From: Mactromeris polynyma | Lineage: Eukaryota; Mollusca; Bivalvia; Venerida; Mactridae | Direction: 5' to 3' | NCBI GenBank assembly: GCA_032209605.1 | Contig: JASFXZ010000028.1 | Location: 4,350,941 to 4,414,940, forward strand | Length of the DNA: 64,000 nt | In this document: positions 35,735 to 49,035 of the stretch, piece after piece | Layout of the letters: each line of letters opens with the position of its first letter | Position numbering within the stretch: position 1 is the stretch's first letter | Translations under genes and position numbers: made by a program | Notes under the pieces: model-generated | The model's database searches: none | What the model saw: only the letters and a program-made list of their open reading frames with translations | What the model was told of the DNA's origin: nothing

Positions 35735-35800
35735 GAGCAGATGGTTGGCGGGATTTTAGTCGGTAGAGCACTCACCTTGCAAGGCCGGGGTCTCGGGCTT
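35735..35800 (+). repeat. tRNA-derived SINE head fragment
   Basis: TTTTAGTCGGTAGAGCACTC (A-box-like) is followed by a degenerate B-box region GGTCTCGGGCTT. A further B-box-like GGTATTCGAACCTGCGAC occurs on the minus strand at about 35690. Both are typical tRNA-SINE debris. Confidence 0.4.
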
Positions 35801-35940
35801 GGCTCGGCCCGGCCTGTCCACACCATTGTCTAGCAACACGTATGTTACATTCATTGTACGTTTTAAGCATGACACAAACTGAACCTTTGAGTTTTCTTCG
35901 AGTAAACAAGTTAAATCTTCAAATATTACCAAATACAAGA

Positions 35941-36107
35941 CACTAGCGGATCAAGGACCCGGCGTGCGCCCCCCTAAAATTCCCCAACTTCACATGTTCG
36001 TCTGAGTATGAATACGAAAATATAGCTCCGCCGCTGCTAATGCGTTGTATTTAAAAAGTTACGCCCCCTCTAAGACCCCCTAATACCGAATCCTGGATCC
36101 GCCCCTG
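35941..36107. mobile_element. Short MITE with GGGGCGGATCC-type inverted ends
   Basis: The left end CACTAGCGGATCAAGGACCC and the right end TCCTGGATCCGCCCCTG are imperfect inverted repeats around a 167-bp element. The ends resemble hAT-type MITEs; target duplication is not clear. Confidence 0.5.
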
Positions 36108-36280
36108 CAAGGAGAGCTATGTAAGACATTAATGTAAATCCATACAATCCATACATAAATGTACGACAGCGAGTTGATTTTGTTTCCATAGTAACATGTT
36201 TACACCATGGAAACAAATTACATAATTATAAAAGCACGTCGAATACTTGAAAATGATAATACATGTACATGTAGCTCTAC

Positions 36281-36879
36281 TATGGTGGCATATTACTGCC
36301 ACCAGTTAGCATGATAGCGTTCGCGAATTAATTCGTGTTAACCACTTAATTATTACGATAATTATCTAGCTATCTAGTTAATATTCGTGATAAATTTTCG
36401 GTAAGATAAATATCATACAACTAGAAACAGGCTTGAAAGTGCCCAGAACTGCCACCGCTTACCTTTTTATGATGTATTACACTAGATTTAAGTGGTAACA
36501 CGAATCTTATCTAGTTGTCCACTTATTATGTTATAATACATATAGAACATATAGAAGCCAAAAATGTATTTATAAATAAGTGGTAACACGAATCTTAAGT
36601 GAAATTCGCGAATTTGAGTTACTAAGTAACATAATAAGTGGACAACTAGATAAGATTCGTGTTACCACTTAAATCTAGTGTAATACATCATAAAAAGGTA
36701 AGAGGTGGCAGTTCTGGGCACTTTCAAGCCTGTTTCTAGTTGTATGATATTTATCTTACCGAAAATTTATCACGAATATTAACTAGATAGCTAGATAATT
36801 ATCGTAATAATTAAGTGGTTAACACGAATTAATTCGCGAACGCTATCATGCTAACTGGTGGCAGTAATATGCCACCATA
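36281..36879. mobile_element. Foldback element with 253-bp arms and 6-bp target duplication CTCTAC
   Basis: Left arm 36281-36533 and right arm 36627-36879 are inverted copies of equal length; by eye I find one mismatch. The loop is 93 bp. The ends are TATGGTGGCATATTACTGCC and its inverse. CTCTAC flanks both sides (36275-36280 and 36880-36885). It has no coding capacity. Confidence 0.9.
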
Positions 36880-36885
36880 CTCTAC

Positions 36886-39800
36886 CGGTATTTTTGCTTT
36901 TCAACAATAAATCCAGAAGCACAACGAACTCAAAACGGCGCATGCGCATTAAGGCAAAATTTTAATATAATTTGGCATCAAAATATTGTGCGAACGTTTA
37001 TACAATTAAAACAATCAATGTATGATGAGATTTTATGAGTGTTATGATATACGAAACATTCAATCGATTGACTTGGAAACATAGACAACACGTGACGGCT
37101 GAAAATCATCGTTTTTTTGTAGAACGGGACGTGGAAGCTTCTGAATGTCGTTTTGGTGGACTTAAACGACCAGGGCTCATAGAACGTTCATCAACAGCCT
37201 TCAGACTAAGCTGACTGTAGTCAATATTCATACTTGTCGCTTCAATCACTGAAATTATAGAATTGATATGTGATATGTGAGCGTCTCAATACAATACATG
37301 TACATAGTCTGTTTTTATTGACTTGAGAATGGTTGTAAACAAAATGTGCAGTGATCAGCCAATGAAACGTGTTCTGGAAAATATTGACCAATAGACAGCT
37401 TGTTCACAATGAAGATACTCTCAAGTAAATTGCACTGAAGCGGACTACTTTTTTTCTAAATGAAAATCCCCGTTGAGTGCCTCAATTGCACTTCTCCCCC
37501 TTTGTTTAAATTCTAAGTAATGCTGCAGTTGTCTCCCTTTCCTGTTTGTATTTGTGACGTCTTCTTCTACCGTCAACATGAAAAGGTATGTAGAGTCTAT
37601 GGATTTAACGATTCTTACCACAACATTATGATTCAGAGTGAGAAATAATCCATTATGAACACAATTAATTACAAACTTAAATTTTCATTTCACACGTCGT
37701 TTGCAAGAGACTAGTTATTTGTTGGTGATTTTGAATGGCAGGTTCTTTTCAACGATGGCGGATGAATACATTATATAAAAATGTATTTTCACATGTGACA
37801 TAAAATAACATAGCATTTAATTTGTTTGGTTACAAACCATTAAAAACAACACGTATGTGCACGGTAGGAATTGTAAGAATTAAGTTTTGTTTTTTTATAT
37901 TAAAGAACTACTTGATGGCAGACGAGCGCGCGACGGCAAATGACGTCACATAACATTTTTGGGAAGTAATCGGGGATATTGGATGTAATTAGCGAGTCAA
38001 TATAAAAACAATACCGAAATGAAGCATTTAATAAATAGAATATGTGTATATTTTGGTAAAATACCGAAAGTTATCTCACCTCGTGAGCATATCTGACTAC
38101 TATATGTTCACTCGTGGCTACGCTAGTAGTGAAAATATTGCGTCCGCTGCTCACTCGGTGAACTAACTTTTGATTTTACACCGAAACATACACATATCGT
38201 CTATGTTATCGTTGGCGTCATGAAAAAAATACCTGGAACCAACATTAAAAAGACCTACTAGTACGGTCCGACACACGATATTAGACGCGACACAGGATAC
38301 CGCGCGTCGTGTTACATTTTTCGGTGATCAAAAACGCGACACAATCATGACATACGAAGCCACACTCGATACGATACACAAGCGAAGCGATACACGACAA
38401 TATATCGGGCAAATGTCGATGACACACGACATTCATTGTGGTGCTAACCGGATTCCGTACAAATGACATATGACGTAGTCCTACGTAAATATATATAAGT
38501 ATACGATGCGGCACCTGCGAACCTGGATATACATATTGTACTTATATATGTTTACATATTCTATAGTAACTTGGAAAGAAACATGAAGACTTGAGTCAAT
38601 AAACGAGCCATTCATCCGTCCGCACTCTGTTTGTTTAAACAGGTTAGAAACAGACGATCGAATCTCTTAAAAGTCTCTACAACCTGACGCCAATAAAATG
38701 CGCTCAAATTATACATCATAGCGGCGATAACTTAACAAACCGTGTCAGTACATTTCGGGTGCTAATGTCGATGATAAACTTGTGAAGAAATTCTCACAAA
38801 CATTTAATACATGTATAAAGGCTGTATAAAGGCTGTTAGCAAATTATCCCTCGTTTGCTATAGCAACGTGGATACAAAATCAATTTCATTTTAAATTAAA
38901 ATGACAGGAAGCGGTTACTCTGTGAGACTGGCATTTCATACAGAGGGGATCGCCGCGTCAGTAATAACTTGATATTTTACGGCTTGAACAATTATGTTTC
39001 AGAATTTATTCTATTTTTATTGTAGGTATATTGTTAAATTGTATGTACATAGTGATTTGGTAAGAAGAACACGTGGGTAATAAAGACAGGGGACAGTCTG
39101 GGACTTACTCCGCGAGAATTTCACCAGTTCCTACACACGATTCACTGTTTATATTCACTCAGGTTTCCCGACCTACCCTATTTTTGCCCCAACCCTAGAA
39201 CATTTTTCGCGTGTTAACATTTTTTACTCTTTGGTAAAATTTCTTCTTTTTGGTAAAATTTCTTTGTGTGAATTTTTCTGTAGGTTCGTATTTCTGCCCA
39301 GTAATTAGACGCTTTACAAGTATTCCAGCTATAGAGCATTATACTCACCTTGATTAAACATTATGCAGGTTAAAAGGGAAAGGGGATTTGTCACATGTAC
39401 ATTGTATTTGTTTAAATCTATGTTTAATTTGCTTCGTTTGAAAATAAAAAATAGCTCAAAAAATACTTTCCGACCTACCTACCCTATTTTGGGGGACATG
39501 AAAGCTGAAACAAACAAATGTTTAAGGCCTAAACAAGTTTAGTAACTGGCACTTATGTACGTCTCCACACATGTACATTCTGTTGTTTTATACCAGAGCT
39601 TAAATTAAATTACATAAACAGTCAGAGTCAGGTAGTGCATATTCTAGGTATTTCGGAACTATATTTGTACCAATAATTCATATTTCATGAGTGAATTAAA
39701 ATATACGTATTTATTCTTTATGCCATGTTTGGAAGCAGACACTATTCAGTTGCGTTTTTAATGGCTTTAAGTCTACATACAGTGGTGAACTAATATATAT

Positions 39801-40520
39801 ATAATATCTCTAATGTTCAAGTTTATACATTCATTCCATCACAATCTTACCGTTTATGCTGATGGTGCTACGGGTGCTTTTCGAGGCGCCACAACCCATC
39901 CGAGCCCCTCTAATACCAGTGAGTTTATGAACTAACACAACAGGTCCTTGTCCCCTGTTGTAGTCTACGCCTGGCTTTCTGATCGCATTTTCACGCATTC
40001 GCATTTAGATAAGTAGCGGATATTCATGGCACCTGACACGATGTTTGTGTTTGACTTCGTAATTCCTGACCAAACATAAACTTATCAATCCATAATATTA
40101 AAACTGTAAGGCACAGGCATATAATACAAATTATGATTTTACATCGCTGATTGGTCCATTTTTCTATACGACCATTTCACAATTATATTAGTCACTATGA
40201 ATACTTGTCCACGTACACGGAAGTTGGGTGGAACAATCACAATTTCCGGATGACTGCGACTTTCACTCGGAATTTTTCTTCACTTTTCGTCCGAAGCCTA
40301 TCGATAGTCTCACCTACGATCATGAAATGAGACCAACACGTCCGCTTCAATTTTATAATGCTTCTGCAAATAAAATGGTAATATTGAAGAAAATGGATCG
40401 CCTATAAAAACAGGTAAAACATCCTAACGATAACCAAAATGAAGCGTGTAAATTATGTTATGGTTCACAACTTTAATCAATTTAGTAATTTAAATACATG
40501 AAGGGAGAAGGCGACATTTA
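36886..40520. other. Gene-free stretch
   Basis: No coding region is supported. It contains a dispersed inverted-repeat element at about 39163-39540 (listed separately) and otherwise unique-looking AT-rich DNA. A short exon-like start (ATGAAAAG/GTATGT at about 37579) was considered and not accepted. Confidence 0.4.
39163..39540. repeat. Dispersed inverted-repeat element
   Basis: The left part, GGTTTCCCGACCTACCCTAT with CGCGTGTTAACATTTTT, repeats 29213-29290. The right part, TTCCGACCTACCTACCCTAT followed by GCTGAAACAAACAAATGTTT, is the inverse of the end seen at about 29196. A further right-end copy is at 49400-49470. Confidence 0.6.
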
Positions 40521-43500
40521 AACAGAATCAGAACTCCCCACACAGATACAGGGGAACAGAATCAGAACTCCCCACACAGATCCAGGCAAACATGTGTAGA
40601 ATCAGAACTCCCCACACAGATCCAGGCAAACATGTGTAGAATCAGAACTCCCCACACAGATCCAGGCAAACATGTGTAGAATCAGAACTCCCCACACAGA
40701 TCCAGGCAAACATGTGTAGAATCAGAACTCCCCACACAGATACAGGGGAACAGAATCAGACTCCCCACAAAGATCCACGCAAACAGAATCAGAACTCCCA
40801 ACACAGAGCCAGGCAAACAGAATCAGAACTTCTCCACACAGATCCAGGCAACATAATCAGAACTTCCCCACACAGATCCAGGCAAACAGAATCAGAACTC
40901 CCACACAGATCCAGGCAAACAGAATCAGAACTCCCCACACAGATCCAGGCAAACATAATCAGAACTCCCACACAGATCCAGGCAAACAGAATCAGAACTT
41001 CTCCACACAGATCCAGGCAACATAATCAGAACTTCCCCACACAGATCCAGGCAAACAGAATCAGAACTCCCACACAGATCCAGGCAAACAGAATCAGAAC
41101 TCCCCACACAGATCCAGGCAAACATAATCAGAACTCCCACACAGATCCAGGCAAACAGAATCAGAACTCCCCACACAGATCCAGGCAAACAGAATCAGAA
41201 CTCCCCACACAGATCCAGGCAAACAGAATCAGAACTCCCACACAGATCCAGGCAAACAGAATCAGAACTCCCCACACAGATCCAGGCAAACAGAATCAGA
41301 ACTCCCAACACAGAGCCAGGCAAACATAATCAGAACTCCCAACACAGAGCCAGGCAAACATAATCAGAACTTCTCCACACAGATCCAGGCAACATAATCA
41401 GAACTTCCCCACACAGATCCAGGTAAACAGAATCAGAACTCCCCACACAGATCCAGGTAAACAGAATCAGAACTCCCCACACAGATCCAGGCAAACAGAA
41501 TCAGAACTCCCCACACAGATCCATGCAAACAGAATCAGAACTCCCCACACAGATCCAGGCAAACAGAATCAGAACTCCCACACAGATCCAGGCAAACAGA
41601 ATCAGAACTCCCCACACAGATCCAGGTAAACAGAATCAGAACTCCCCACACAGATCCAGGCAAACAGAATCAGAACTCCCCACACAGATCCAGGTAAACA
41701 GAATCAGAACTCCCCACACAGATCCAGGTAAACAGAATCAGAACTCCCCACACATATCCAGGCAAACAGAATCAGAACCCCCACACATATCCAGGCAAAC
41801 AGAATCAGAACTCCCCACACAGATCCAGGCAAACAGAATCAGAACTCCCCACACAGATCCAGACAAACAGAATCAGAACTCCCCACACAGATCCAGACAG
41901 GCAGAATCAGAACTCCCCACACACATCCAGACAAACAGAATCAGAACTCTCTACACAGATCCAGGCAAACAGAATCAGAACTCCCCACACAGATCCAGGT
42001 AAACAGAATCAGAACTCCCCACACAGATCCAGACAGGCAGAATCAGAACTCCCCACACAGATCCAGACAAACAGAATCAGAACTCTCTACACAGATCCAG
42101 GCAAACAGAATCAGAACTCCCCACACAGATCCAGGCAATCATAATCAGAACTCCCCACACAGATCCAGGCAAACAGAATCAGAACTCCCCACACAGATCC
42201 AGGTAAACAGAATCAGAACTCCCCACACAGATCCAGCCAGGCAGAATCAGAACTCCCCACACAGATTCAGACAGGCAGAATCAGAACTCCCCACACAGAT
42301 TCAGACAGGCAGAATCAGAACTCCCCACACAGATCCAGGCCAACAGAATCAGAACTCCCCACACAGATCCAGGCAAACAGAATCAGAACTCCCCACACAG
42401 ATCCAGGCAAACATAATCAGAACTCCCCACACAGATCCAGGCAAACAGAATCAGAACTCCCACACAGATCCAGGCAAACAGAATCAGAACTTTCCACACA
42501 GATCCAGGAAAACAGAATCAGAACTCCCCACATAGATCCAGGTAAACAGAATCAGAACTCCCCACACAGATCCAGACAGGCAGAATCAGAACTCCCCACA
42601 CAGATCCAGACAGGCAGAATCAGAACTCCCCGCACAGATCCAGACAGGCAGAATCAGAACTCCCCGCACAGATCCAGACAGGCAGAATCAGAACTCCCCA
42701 CACAGATCCAGACAGGCAGAATCAGAACTCCCCGCACAGATCCAGACAGGCAGAATCAGAACTCCCCACACAGATCCAGACAGGCAGAATCAGAACTCCC
42801 CACACAGATCCAGGCAAACAGAATCAGAACTCCCCACACAGATCCAGGTAAACAGAATCAGAACTCCCCACACAGATCCAGCCAGGCAGAATCAGAACTC
42901 CCCACACAGATTCAGACAGGCAGAATCAGAACTCCCCACACAGATTCAGACAGGCAGAATCAGAACTCCCCACACAGATCCAGGCCAACAGAATCAGAAC
43001 TCCCCACACAGATCCAGGCAAACAGAATCAGAACTCCCCACACAGATCCAGGCAAACATAATCAGAACTCCCCACACAGATCCAGGCAAACAGAATCAGA
43101 ACTCCCACACAGATCCAGGCAAACAGAATCAGAACTTTCCACACAGATCCAGGAAAACAGAATCAGAACTCCCCACATAGATCCAGGTAAACAGAATCAG
43201 AACTCCCCACACAGATCCAGACAGGCAGAATCAGAACTCCCCACACAGATCCAGACAGGCAGAATCAGAACTCCCCGCACAGATCCAGACAGGCAGAATC
43301 AGAACTCCCCACACAGATCCAGACAGGCAGAATCAGAACTCCCCGCACAGATCCAGACATGCAGAATCAGAACTCCCCACACAGATCCAGACAGGCAGAA
43401 TCAGAACTCCCCACACAGATCCAGGCCAACAGAATCAGAACTCCCCACACAGATCCAGGTAAACAGAATCAGAACTCCCCACATAGATCCAGGCAAACAG

Positions 43501-43634
43501 AATCAGAACTCCCACACAGATCCAGGCAAACAGAATCAGAACTTTCCACACAGATCCAGGCAAACAGAATCAGAACTCTCTACACAGATCCAGGCAAACA
43601 GAATCAGAACTCTCTACACAGATCCAGACAGGCA
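40521..43634. repeat. Large minisatellite, ~34-bp unit, about 90 copies
   Basis: Units read AACAGAATCAGAACTCCCC then ACACAGATCCAGGCA; common variants are GACAGGCAG for GGCAAACAG, ACATAATCAG, and CCGCACAG. The phrase ATCCAGCCAG marks a longer duplication: it occurs at 42231 and 42876, and about 320 bp after it match between the two places. Open frames on both strands over the array (up to about 205 codons) are repeat translations. Confidence 0.97.
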
Positions 43635-44912
43635 GAGAAGAGGCAAGGAAGGGACATAAAGCAAACACAAACGAACCAGGAGGTACATACAGCGAGAGAC
43701 ATGAAAACAATAGGAAAGAATCATGGACATTTCAAAAGCATAGACTACGTACATGACAAAACAAACAAGACTTATCTTTAAAAAAATGGCGTAGATAGAA
43801 TGATGTCTTCCGGTAGTTAAATGAAATAATGTTTCTGCAACATGTTGGAAAATAAGTCCTTAGAAATAATTAACTCAGATCTATCAGGGTCATTTTATAT
43901 ATGCTGTTTTCTCGTAGACAATAAATGAAAAATTGCAATACCAGACGATTAATATAAAATGTGAAACGAAGCGTTTAACGTGTAAACATTTAGACTACGT
44001 GCTAACCTGGTTATTTATTATGACTTTTGACTGTAATTAGGTCAACTGTAGCAAGCAGGCAGTTGGAAAATATTGCTTTTTGAATGGTACGAATTAGATG
44101 AGAAGATCGAGGGGAAAGAGACATACATGCTTAAACATATTAACTACTTCCGGCAAAATTCGAACTGCTAACGAACGCACATCTTACGAAAACCCCATTT
44201 AGTGCCTCTTGGGTGAACCAAATCCGCGTTTGGTGCCTCTTGGGTGAAAATATGATTGGTCAGATTTTAAAAAGTCCGCTTGGAGGACAACATTTGGTTG
44301 GTCAAAAATGTAGGTTAAAATCAATGTTATACAGCTATATACACAAGAAAATTCTCACTAGAATGTCTCCCGGCAGTGAAAACGTGTATTAAATCGTGTT
44401 TTACGACGGAAATTAAAGTTCAAGTGATTTTTTTCCCCAATGTTTACGGCAAAAAACGAACTATCCGTAAATAATTTTGAACGATCAACATAAGATTGAA
44501 TAATGTATTATCTAATGAGGAAAATATGTATTTAAAAAACACTTTAAGTCTGTTCAGCGCGACTATGTCCCAGCCTCGCAACTTCCATATATACTCCATG
44601 CCATTAAAACGCAACTAAAACGTGTCCGCGTCAACACGGTGACAATATAAAGAAATAATTATATTTTAATTTTTAGACATAATTTCCTAAACTTATTCAA
44701 TTATGAAAGACGAATTAGTGTCATAGTTACTAATTAATAAATCACTCAAATTGTAGCATTAAAACGCTTTTAACACTTGGAACACAATGAAGGCTAAAGT
44801 AATATTGTTGCGTTTTAAATGGCTTTAAGTAGATCTATAGTATTCATTTATGTACGAAGCTTCATCATTTGAACTGTCTTAGCTGAATTAATTCTTTGCT
44901 AGCCATTATAAT
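43635..44912. other. Gene-free stretch
   Basis: AT-rich, without recognised coding or RNA features. The open frame leaving the 34-bp array ends at about 43781. Confidence 0.4.
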
Positions 44913-45353
44913 TAGGGATGTCAACGAGTGGCAATTTTGGTATTCGAATATTCGTTCAACCTTCCGAACGAATATTCGAACATTCGACCTTCTTATTTAA
45001 TAATGATACATTTGAAATTCGAAGTTTAACTTTATGCTTATCAATTTTGTTTTTAAAACTGATCACTCAGTTTGTAAAAATCCCCACGATTACTAATAAT
45101 TTAAGGGCCAGATGTCATCACAAGATTGCTATATCTCTATTGCCCCCAAATATACAACATGACATGTCAATTAATACCTGTAGATATCATTGTCACGCAT
45201 AAAACGTCATTCAATACGATAATGCCCATCATTAAGATTAAATACACTTGTATTCAGATTTTATATTGAAAACATATATTTTATCGAATATCCGAATGCC
45301 GAATCAGTATTCGAGTATTCGGACGTTCAAATGAATATTCATTGACATCACTA
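44913..45353. mobile_element. 441-bp MITE with TAGGGATGTCAA-type inverted ends
   Basis: The left end TAGGGATGTCAACGAG and the right end TCATTGACATCACTA are inverted repeats, and both sub-ends carry ATTCGAATATTCG-type palindromes. It has no coding capacity. This is the pattern of a non-autonomous DNA transposon, perhaps hAT; a target duplication is not evident. Confidence 0.6.
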
Positions 45354-46289
45354 GTTTTAATTTATAATATGTAAACACAACTCGAACTCTGCAGATTATC
45401 ATAAATGACAAATAAAACATCAAACAAAACAAGGAACCTACCTGGTGTTCACGATATACCCGATCAGTTTCCTAGCACGTCACAGAATGTTGTCTCTAAT
45501 ACTGCAAGAAAAACGACAGTTGCGTGACCATCATATCTTCTTATTAGGTAAATATCATTTTTTTTATAGATGGTAGCCATTAGTTACGACACAGAGATTA
45601 TGTGAATATCTGTCGTCATTGATTATAGCTAGGGTGAGCTACCTGCATTTACCATAGCAACCAAATAAGTAGAAAGCCACTATTGGCTTTCATTGGAAAC
45701 TCGGAAATATTGGTATTCGATGCCATGTTTGGTAGTGTGTATAGTTCTCACGTTCTCCGAGATAATGGCTTTAAATACTTTCGCGTGTTATGTTTGACAA
45801 CACTATCTTATTATTGAGAACAGCTATTTGCTTATATATGATACTGAATAATTAATATCTCGTGTGATTAATAATTATTATTTATCGAGTTCCATGTCTG
45901 ATCTTCCCAAATGACGATACTATGCTTCACCGGTTGTTGCTCCAACTACTACTACTGCTGTTACTGGTGCACATCATTTGCAATAGCAGCTTTCAATTTT
46001 TTTTAAAAATTGGTGAAGAATTTCTTACCTTCTTATTCAACTGATAGATAAACAGTTATGTGTGACGCCATATTCTTTCCATCCATGAGATATCCACATT
46101 AATTAGGTATGTGGGGTATGAGGATTGATTTTGATGAATTTCATTATACCGTCAAACTTGTATTAAGCGACCACCCAAGGGAATGGCTGAAAACGAGATA
46201 TGAGCGCTGCTATGGGATTTACAACCTCTTCTGTAAATTACGCCATTTCAAGAAAACGCAACGTGTGATGTCGCTATTTGCAAGCAGTG
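45354..46289. other. Gene-free stretch
   Basis: No supported gene. The 61-codon frame at 46109-46294 runs into the GTGAGTAGT array and has no recognisable motif. Confidence 0.4.
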
Positions 46290-46705
46290 AGTGAGTAGTG
46301 CTCGGTGAGTAGTGTTCAGTGAGTGAGTAGTGCTCGGTGAGTAGTGTTCAGTGAGTGAGTAGTGCTCGGTGAGTAGTGTTCAGTGAGTGAGTAGTGCTCG
46401 GTGAGTAGTGTTCAGTGAGTGAGTAGTGCTCGGTGAGTAGAAATCAGTTAAAGAGTAATGTTCAGTGAGTATAGTGAGTAGTGAGCTGTGTTCAGTGAGA
46501 AGTGTTCACTTATTGTGATAGTGAGTAGTGTTCAATGAGTAGTATTCCGTTAGTGAGCTGTGTTCAGTGAGAAGTGTTCACTTATTGTGATAGTGAGTAG
46601 TGTTCAATGAGTAGTATTCCGTTAGTGAGCTGTGTTCAGTGAGAAGTGTTCACTTATTGTGATAGTGAGTAGTGTTCAATGAGTAGTATTCAGTTAGTGA
46701 GTTGT
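46290..46705. repeat. Compound minisatellite: 32-bp units then three 72-bp units
   Basis: First part: GTGAGTAGTGCTCGGTGAGT-based units, with CTCGGT at 46301, 46333, 46365 and onward (32-bp steps). Second part: AGTGTTCACTTATTGTGATA at 46501, 46573 and 46645 (72-bp steps). Both are built from a GTGAGTAGTGTTCA core, so the longer unit likely arose from the shorter. Confidence 0.9.
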
Positions 46706-47514
46706 GTTTAATGGAGTTTTTTATTTAGTTCAAATTAATAATCATATATTAATTAGTTAGTTAATTAGGAAGAAATGTAGCATAGTTTATCACATAAAAA
46801 CGTACCTCAACCGGGATTCGAACTCACGTGTTTCCATTCACAATTCCTTCAACATAACCACTCGAGTCTGTAACCCGGTGACTCTATTGTTCTCAGATTG
46901 TGTATTGAAAATAGTTTGTATTCATTTTCACACATCTCTTTCATAACCGACTACCGCGATACTCCATCTTTGTTAATACCCAACAGACGATATTGTATAT
47001 TAGCGTTAATACACACGTTCTGCAGTCGATAGAAACGTTAGCTATTAGAAATGTGACATATACAATGGTTAGTATTTTGTGACGTTTTTACCAAATGTTC
47101 TATACTTGTTTATTTGAATATCTTGAACAAAACATCCACTTGATTCGACACAGTATAATGATACAGTAAAAGTACCTACACATGTACTAACAATTCGCAG
47201 CTGTATTCTAACTACAATATCCAAATTTATTCTGATTGAATTATTTGATGATCTTTCGTGTAGGGAGGGAAAAAAACAGCATTCAACGGATGGTAAATTC
47301 AAATCATTTGCACGAGTTTCTTCGTGAAGTGAAAACGCGTAATAATTACAACAAATACAAAACAAGGAATTTGATCCAAGAATATTAGCATGCAACCTAT
47401 ATAGAGCAGCCTTCTCTTGAGCATCGCAGAACCTCTCTTCAACCACATTATCATTTTCCTGAAGTAAAACTTAATAACCAATTTAATCTCTTCAGAACAA
47501 GAGCATCTCAACAA
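46706..47514. other. Spacer with a minus-strand tRNA-like fragment
   Basis: Around 46800-46885 there is a minus-strand B-box-like ACCGGGATTCGAACTCACG with GAGTCTGTAACCCGGTG, a tRNA-derived SINE trace. Nothing else is supported. Confidence 0.35.
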
Positions 47515-47785
47515 CAGACACATTGTTTGCATCCTAAAGTGTGTTGCTCTAGTGAGGTAGCGACAAGACAGACACATTGTTTGCATCCCAAAGTGTGTTG
47601 CTCTAGTGAGGTAGCGACAAGACAGACACATTGTTTGCATCCCAAAGTGTGTTGTTCTAGTGAGGTAGCGACAAGACAGACACATTTTTTGCATCCCAAA
47701 GTGTGTTGCTCTAGTGAGGTAGCGACAAGACAGACACATTGTTTGCATCCTAAAGTGTGTTGCTCTAGTGAGGTAGCGACAAGAT
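47515..47785. repeat. Minisatellite, 54-bp unit, five copies
   Basis: CATTGTTTGCATCC recurs every 54 bp from 47521; units contain AAAGTGTGTTGCTCTAGTGA and GGTAGCGACAAGACAGACA. The unit length is divisible by three, so frames on both strands stay open without being genes. Confidence 0.95.
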
Positions 47786-48965
47786 TAAAACGCTAGAAGA
47801 GCTGTATACATCATACGTAATACTATCACTGTTCGAGGGTTTAAGTCAGCAATTCAGAACTGCTCTTTTAGTACAGAAAAATACCCCAAAACAAGGGAAT
47901 ATAACCAATGCGAAAATCCTGCACAATCTACGATATATCATGGAGTGCTCGTCCTTAGTAATATACACAAATTACGGCCGTAACAGAACTGTTTTCAATG
48001 ACGAATGTTGTGATTTAACTACTTGTGTGAGACTCTGATTACAAGTGAGGATTAAAGCGTTCTAGATCTAAGTCTGATATCAGGGTTCGAGCCCTGCCAG
48101 AGGCAAACACATGTTTTTCATGACTGTAATGTAAGACATTGCAACTGATAGTTGTATCCCACCTCTTTTGTGTGTAGGAAAGTTGGCGGACTTACATATA
48201 ATTCGAAGAACATGCTTGTACTGGTTAGTTACCCGGGAAATGTACGAGACTGCACGCTCGCCATATAGGTTTCCGGTGGCGAAGTAAAATAAGCCTAATG
48301 TGTCTAGCATGGAAATAGTTTTACATTTTATTATTTCTTTGTTAATATCTGATAACAAAACATTTACATATCATAAGTTAACCACTTCAATTTAGTTATA
48401 GAAACTAAAATTGTTTTAGCATTTAGTTTTAGTCACCAGCGTCACATGGGATTTACCTGTAAAGTGTGTACACATTCGACTGATGTCAAATTATCATTTA
48501 ATTTTATCTATATTATAAACCTTGATTTTTTTAATTAAGGAAAATGTTAAAAAATGAAAGTATAGGCTTGTTCTGAAAAAAAATATTTAAAACTTTTCCA
48601 TATTAAAATTATTGAACTGATCAAAATTATTTTAAGAAAATTTTAACGAATTCGGTAATATCAGGGGTCACAATTTTCACAACTTCCCTTCAACACCACG
48701 ATAACTCTCGGTCTCTGTTACGTATGATGCTCAATAATTTCAATATACATATAATTATGTATACGTGATACGGAAATTGAAAGTGCCCGATTGATGAAGA
48801 GTGAAAAACATATGATTCTTCTAGCCAAAGCCAATGTCACAAAGCGAACAGGGGGCCAAATTTTAATGCACTTGTTTCCGATATACTGGTAGTATATAAG
48901 AGGAAATCGATCATAAATCAATGAATTTCATTTAAAGAGCAAAAATATAGTAACCTTAAGACCTA
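47786..48965. other. Gene-free stretch with SINE-like sequence
   Basis: Around 48060-48240 a B-box-like GGGTTCGAGCCCTGCC is followed by GAAGAACATGCTTGTACTGG and TTAGTTACCCGGGAAATGTA. The same body is seen beside the SINE at 62163-62400, so this is probably a copy of the same SINE family. The remainder is AT-rich and unremarkable. Confidence 0.45.
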
Positions 48966-49035
48966 TTCAATGGACAGAATTTATTTCAGGAATAGAAAAA
49001 GGCCCCCTTGTTCACCTCCGGTGGATTCGTGCCTG

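Noticed and set aside
37541..37590. Pyrimidine-rich leader followed by ATGAAAAG/GTATGT, like a first exon of a ribosomal-protein-type gene
   Set aside because: Only two and a half codons, and no matching downstream exon was found in the following kilobases.
40712..43781. Long open frames rich in NRIRTPHTDPGK-type peptides
   Set aside because: Pure translations of the 34-bp minisatellite; equally long frames exist on the other strand.
46109..46294. 61-codon plus-strand frame before the GTGAGTAGT array
   Set aside because: No motif, no splice or promoter support, and it ends at the first repeat unit.
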